From Chloroflexota bacterium (GTDB lineage: Bacteria > Chloroflexota > Anaerolineae > Anaerolineales > JACQED01): a DNA stretch of 5,372 nucleotides. The notes under the pieces were generated by a model. The model worked only from the letters and a program-made list of their open reading frames with translations. It ran no database searches and had not been told where the DNA came from. Every line of letters starts with the position of its first letter. Position 1 is the stretch's first letter. A program made the translations under genes and the position numbers. The stretch spans positions 1-5,372 of the forward strand of contig JACQED010000624.1 of the NCBI GenBank assembly GCA_016200785.1, written 5' to 3'. Shown here one piece after another: positions 5,046 to 5,372 of this stretch.

Positions 5046-5372
5046 ATGACCTCAACACCATTCAAGCGCCGCTGGGCCGTGCTGATGCTGGCCATCACGT
5101 TGCTGGGCTTTGGCCTGCGCGCCCATGATCTCGGCGCAAAGAGTTTCTGGTACGACGAACTGCGCCAGATCGAAGTCGCCCGCCTGCCTCTCTCCGAGTG
5201 GAGTGGCGCGCTGTTGGCGCACGCTGCGAGGCCGCTGGACTATCTGATCACCCGGGTGATATTGACCTTCACCCGTTCGGAATGGATTCTCCGTTTTCCG
5301 GCCCTGGCATGGGGCACGCTGACTCTCCCGCTGGTGTATCGGATCGGGCGTCGCTCGCTTGGCCCGCGCGAG
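5046..5372 (+). CDS. GT-C (PMT/ArnT-like) glycosyltransferase, N-terminal 109 residues, cut by window edge
   Basis: The ATG at 5046 opens a frame that runs to the last base; an in-frame GTG directly before it is an alternative start. TM1 spans about residues 10-26. The outer loop then carries SFWYDEL with D37-E38, the acidic pair typical of dolichyl/polyprenyl-phosphate-sugar glycosyltransferases. RPLDYLITR, SEWILRFPALAWGTLTLPLVYRIGRR (about 78-103) follows the pattern seen in bacterial PMT_2-like proteins, where a conserved LR-P block precedes TM2. Family members usually have 450-600 residues, so most of the protein is outside. It follows the 791-residue glycosyltransferase-like gene by 43 bases with no terminator between, so the two are probably co-transcribed and may act on the same surface glycan or glycoprotein. 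No clear Shine-Dalgarno sequence precedes the start. The substrate cannot be named. Confidence 0.85.
   Translation, partial: MTSTPFKRRWAVLMLAITLLGFGLRAHDLGAKSFWYDELRQIEVARLPLSEWSGALLAHAARPLDYLITRVILTFTRSEWILRFPALAWGTLTLPLVYRIGRRSLGPRE

Noticed and set aside
1..5372. Search for tRNA, rRNA, CRISPR array, transposase, attachment site or defence system
   Set aside because: No tRNA-like fold, regular spaced repeats, transposase motifs or defence-type domains were seen by reading both strands.

Overview
The window is GC-rich (roughly 60% or a little more by eye), with dense genes on both strands, strong GGAGGT ribosome binding sites, and a RuBisCO large subunit related to form I but not typical of it. 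Two GT-C type membrane glycosyltransferase genes lie side by side, and dispersed repeats sit inside one of them. This combination suggests a Chloroflexota bacterium, perhaps Anaerolineae-like. That assignment is an inference from gene style; no marker gene in the window settles it.

Layout. From 837 down to base 1 (minus strand) is the N-terminal 279 codons of a RuBisCO large subunit, cut by the window edge. Just upstream of it, on the same strand (1119-862), is a short ORF whose body matches only the C-terminal end of a TalC/fructose-6-phosphate-aldolase type transaldolase; it looks like a gene remnant. A -10-like hexamer lies ahead of this remnant, so the remnant may form the leader of the RuBisCO transcript. 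Next, still on the minus strand, is a two-gene operon (2559-1218) encoding a small soluble HisKA_3 histidine kinase and a NarL/FixJ response regulator, overlapping by 11 bases. It has a good sigma70-like promoter (TTGACG-17-TACAAC) and a 5'-UTR hairpin that covers the kinase ribosome binding site.

Divergently, on the plus strand, are a 791-residue polytopic protein (2627-5002) and the start of a second GT-C protein (5046 to the window end). Both carry the aspartate-glutamate pair after TM1 that is typical of PMT/ArnT-like glycosyltransferases that use polyprenyl-phosphate sugars. The first ends in two similar beta-rich domains that appear to be an internal duplication. It also holds a 75-base imperfect palindrome inserted in frame and a degenerate heptamer tandem repeat, each in a predicted loop between membrane segments.

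How they fit together. The left part concerns carbon fixation, the middle is signalling, and the right part is probably cell-surface glycan or glycoprotein synthesis. The kinase-regulator pair could control either flank, but the sequence does not say which. No RNA gene, CRISPR array, insertion sequence or attachment site is visible. The points most worth a second look are the atypical RuBisCO, the transaldolase remnant in its leader, the in-frame palindromic element, and the duplicated C-terminal domains.
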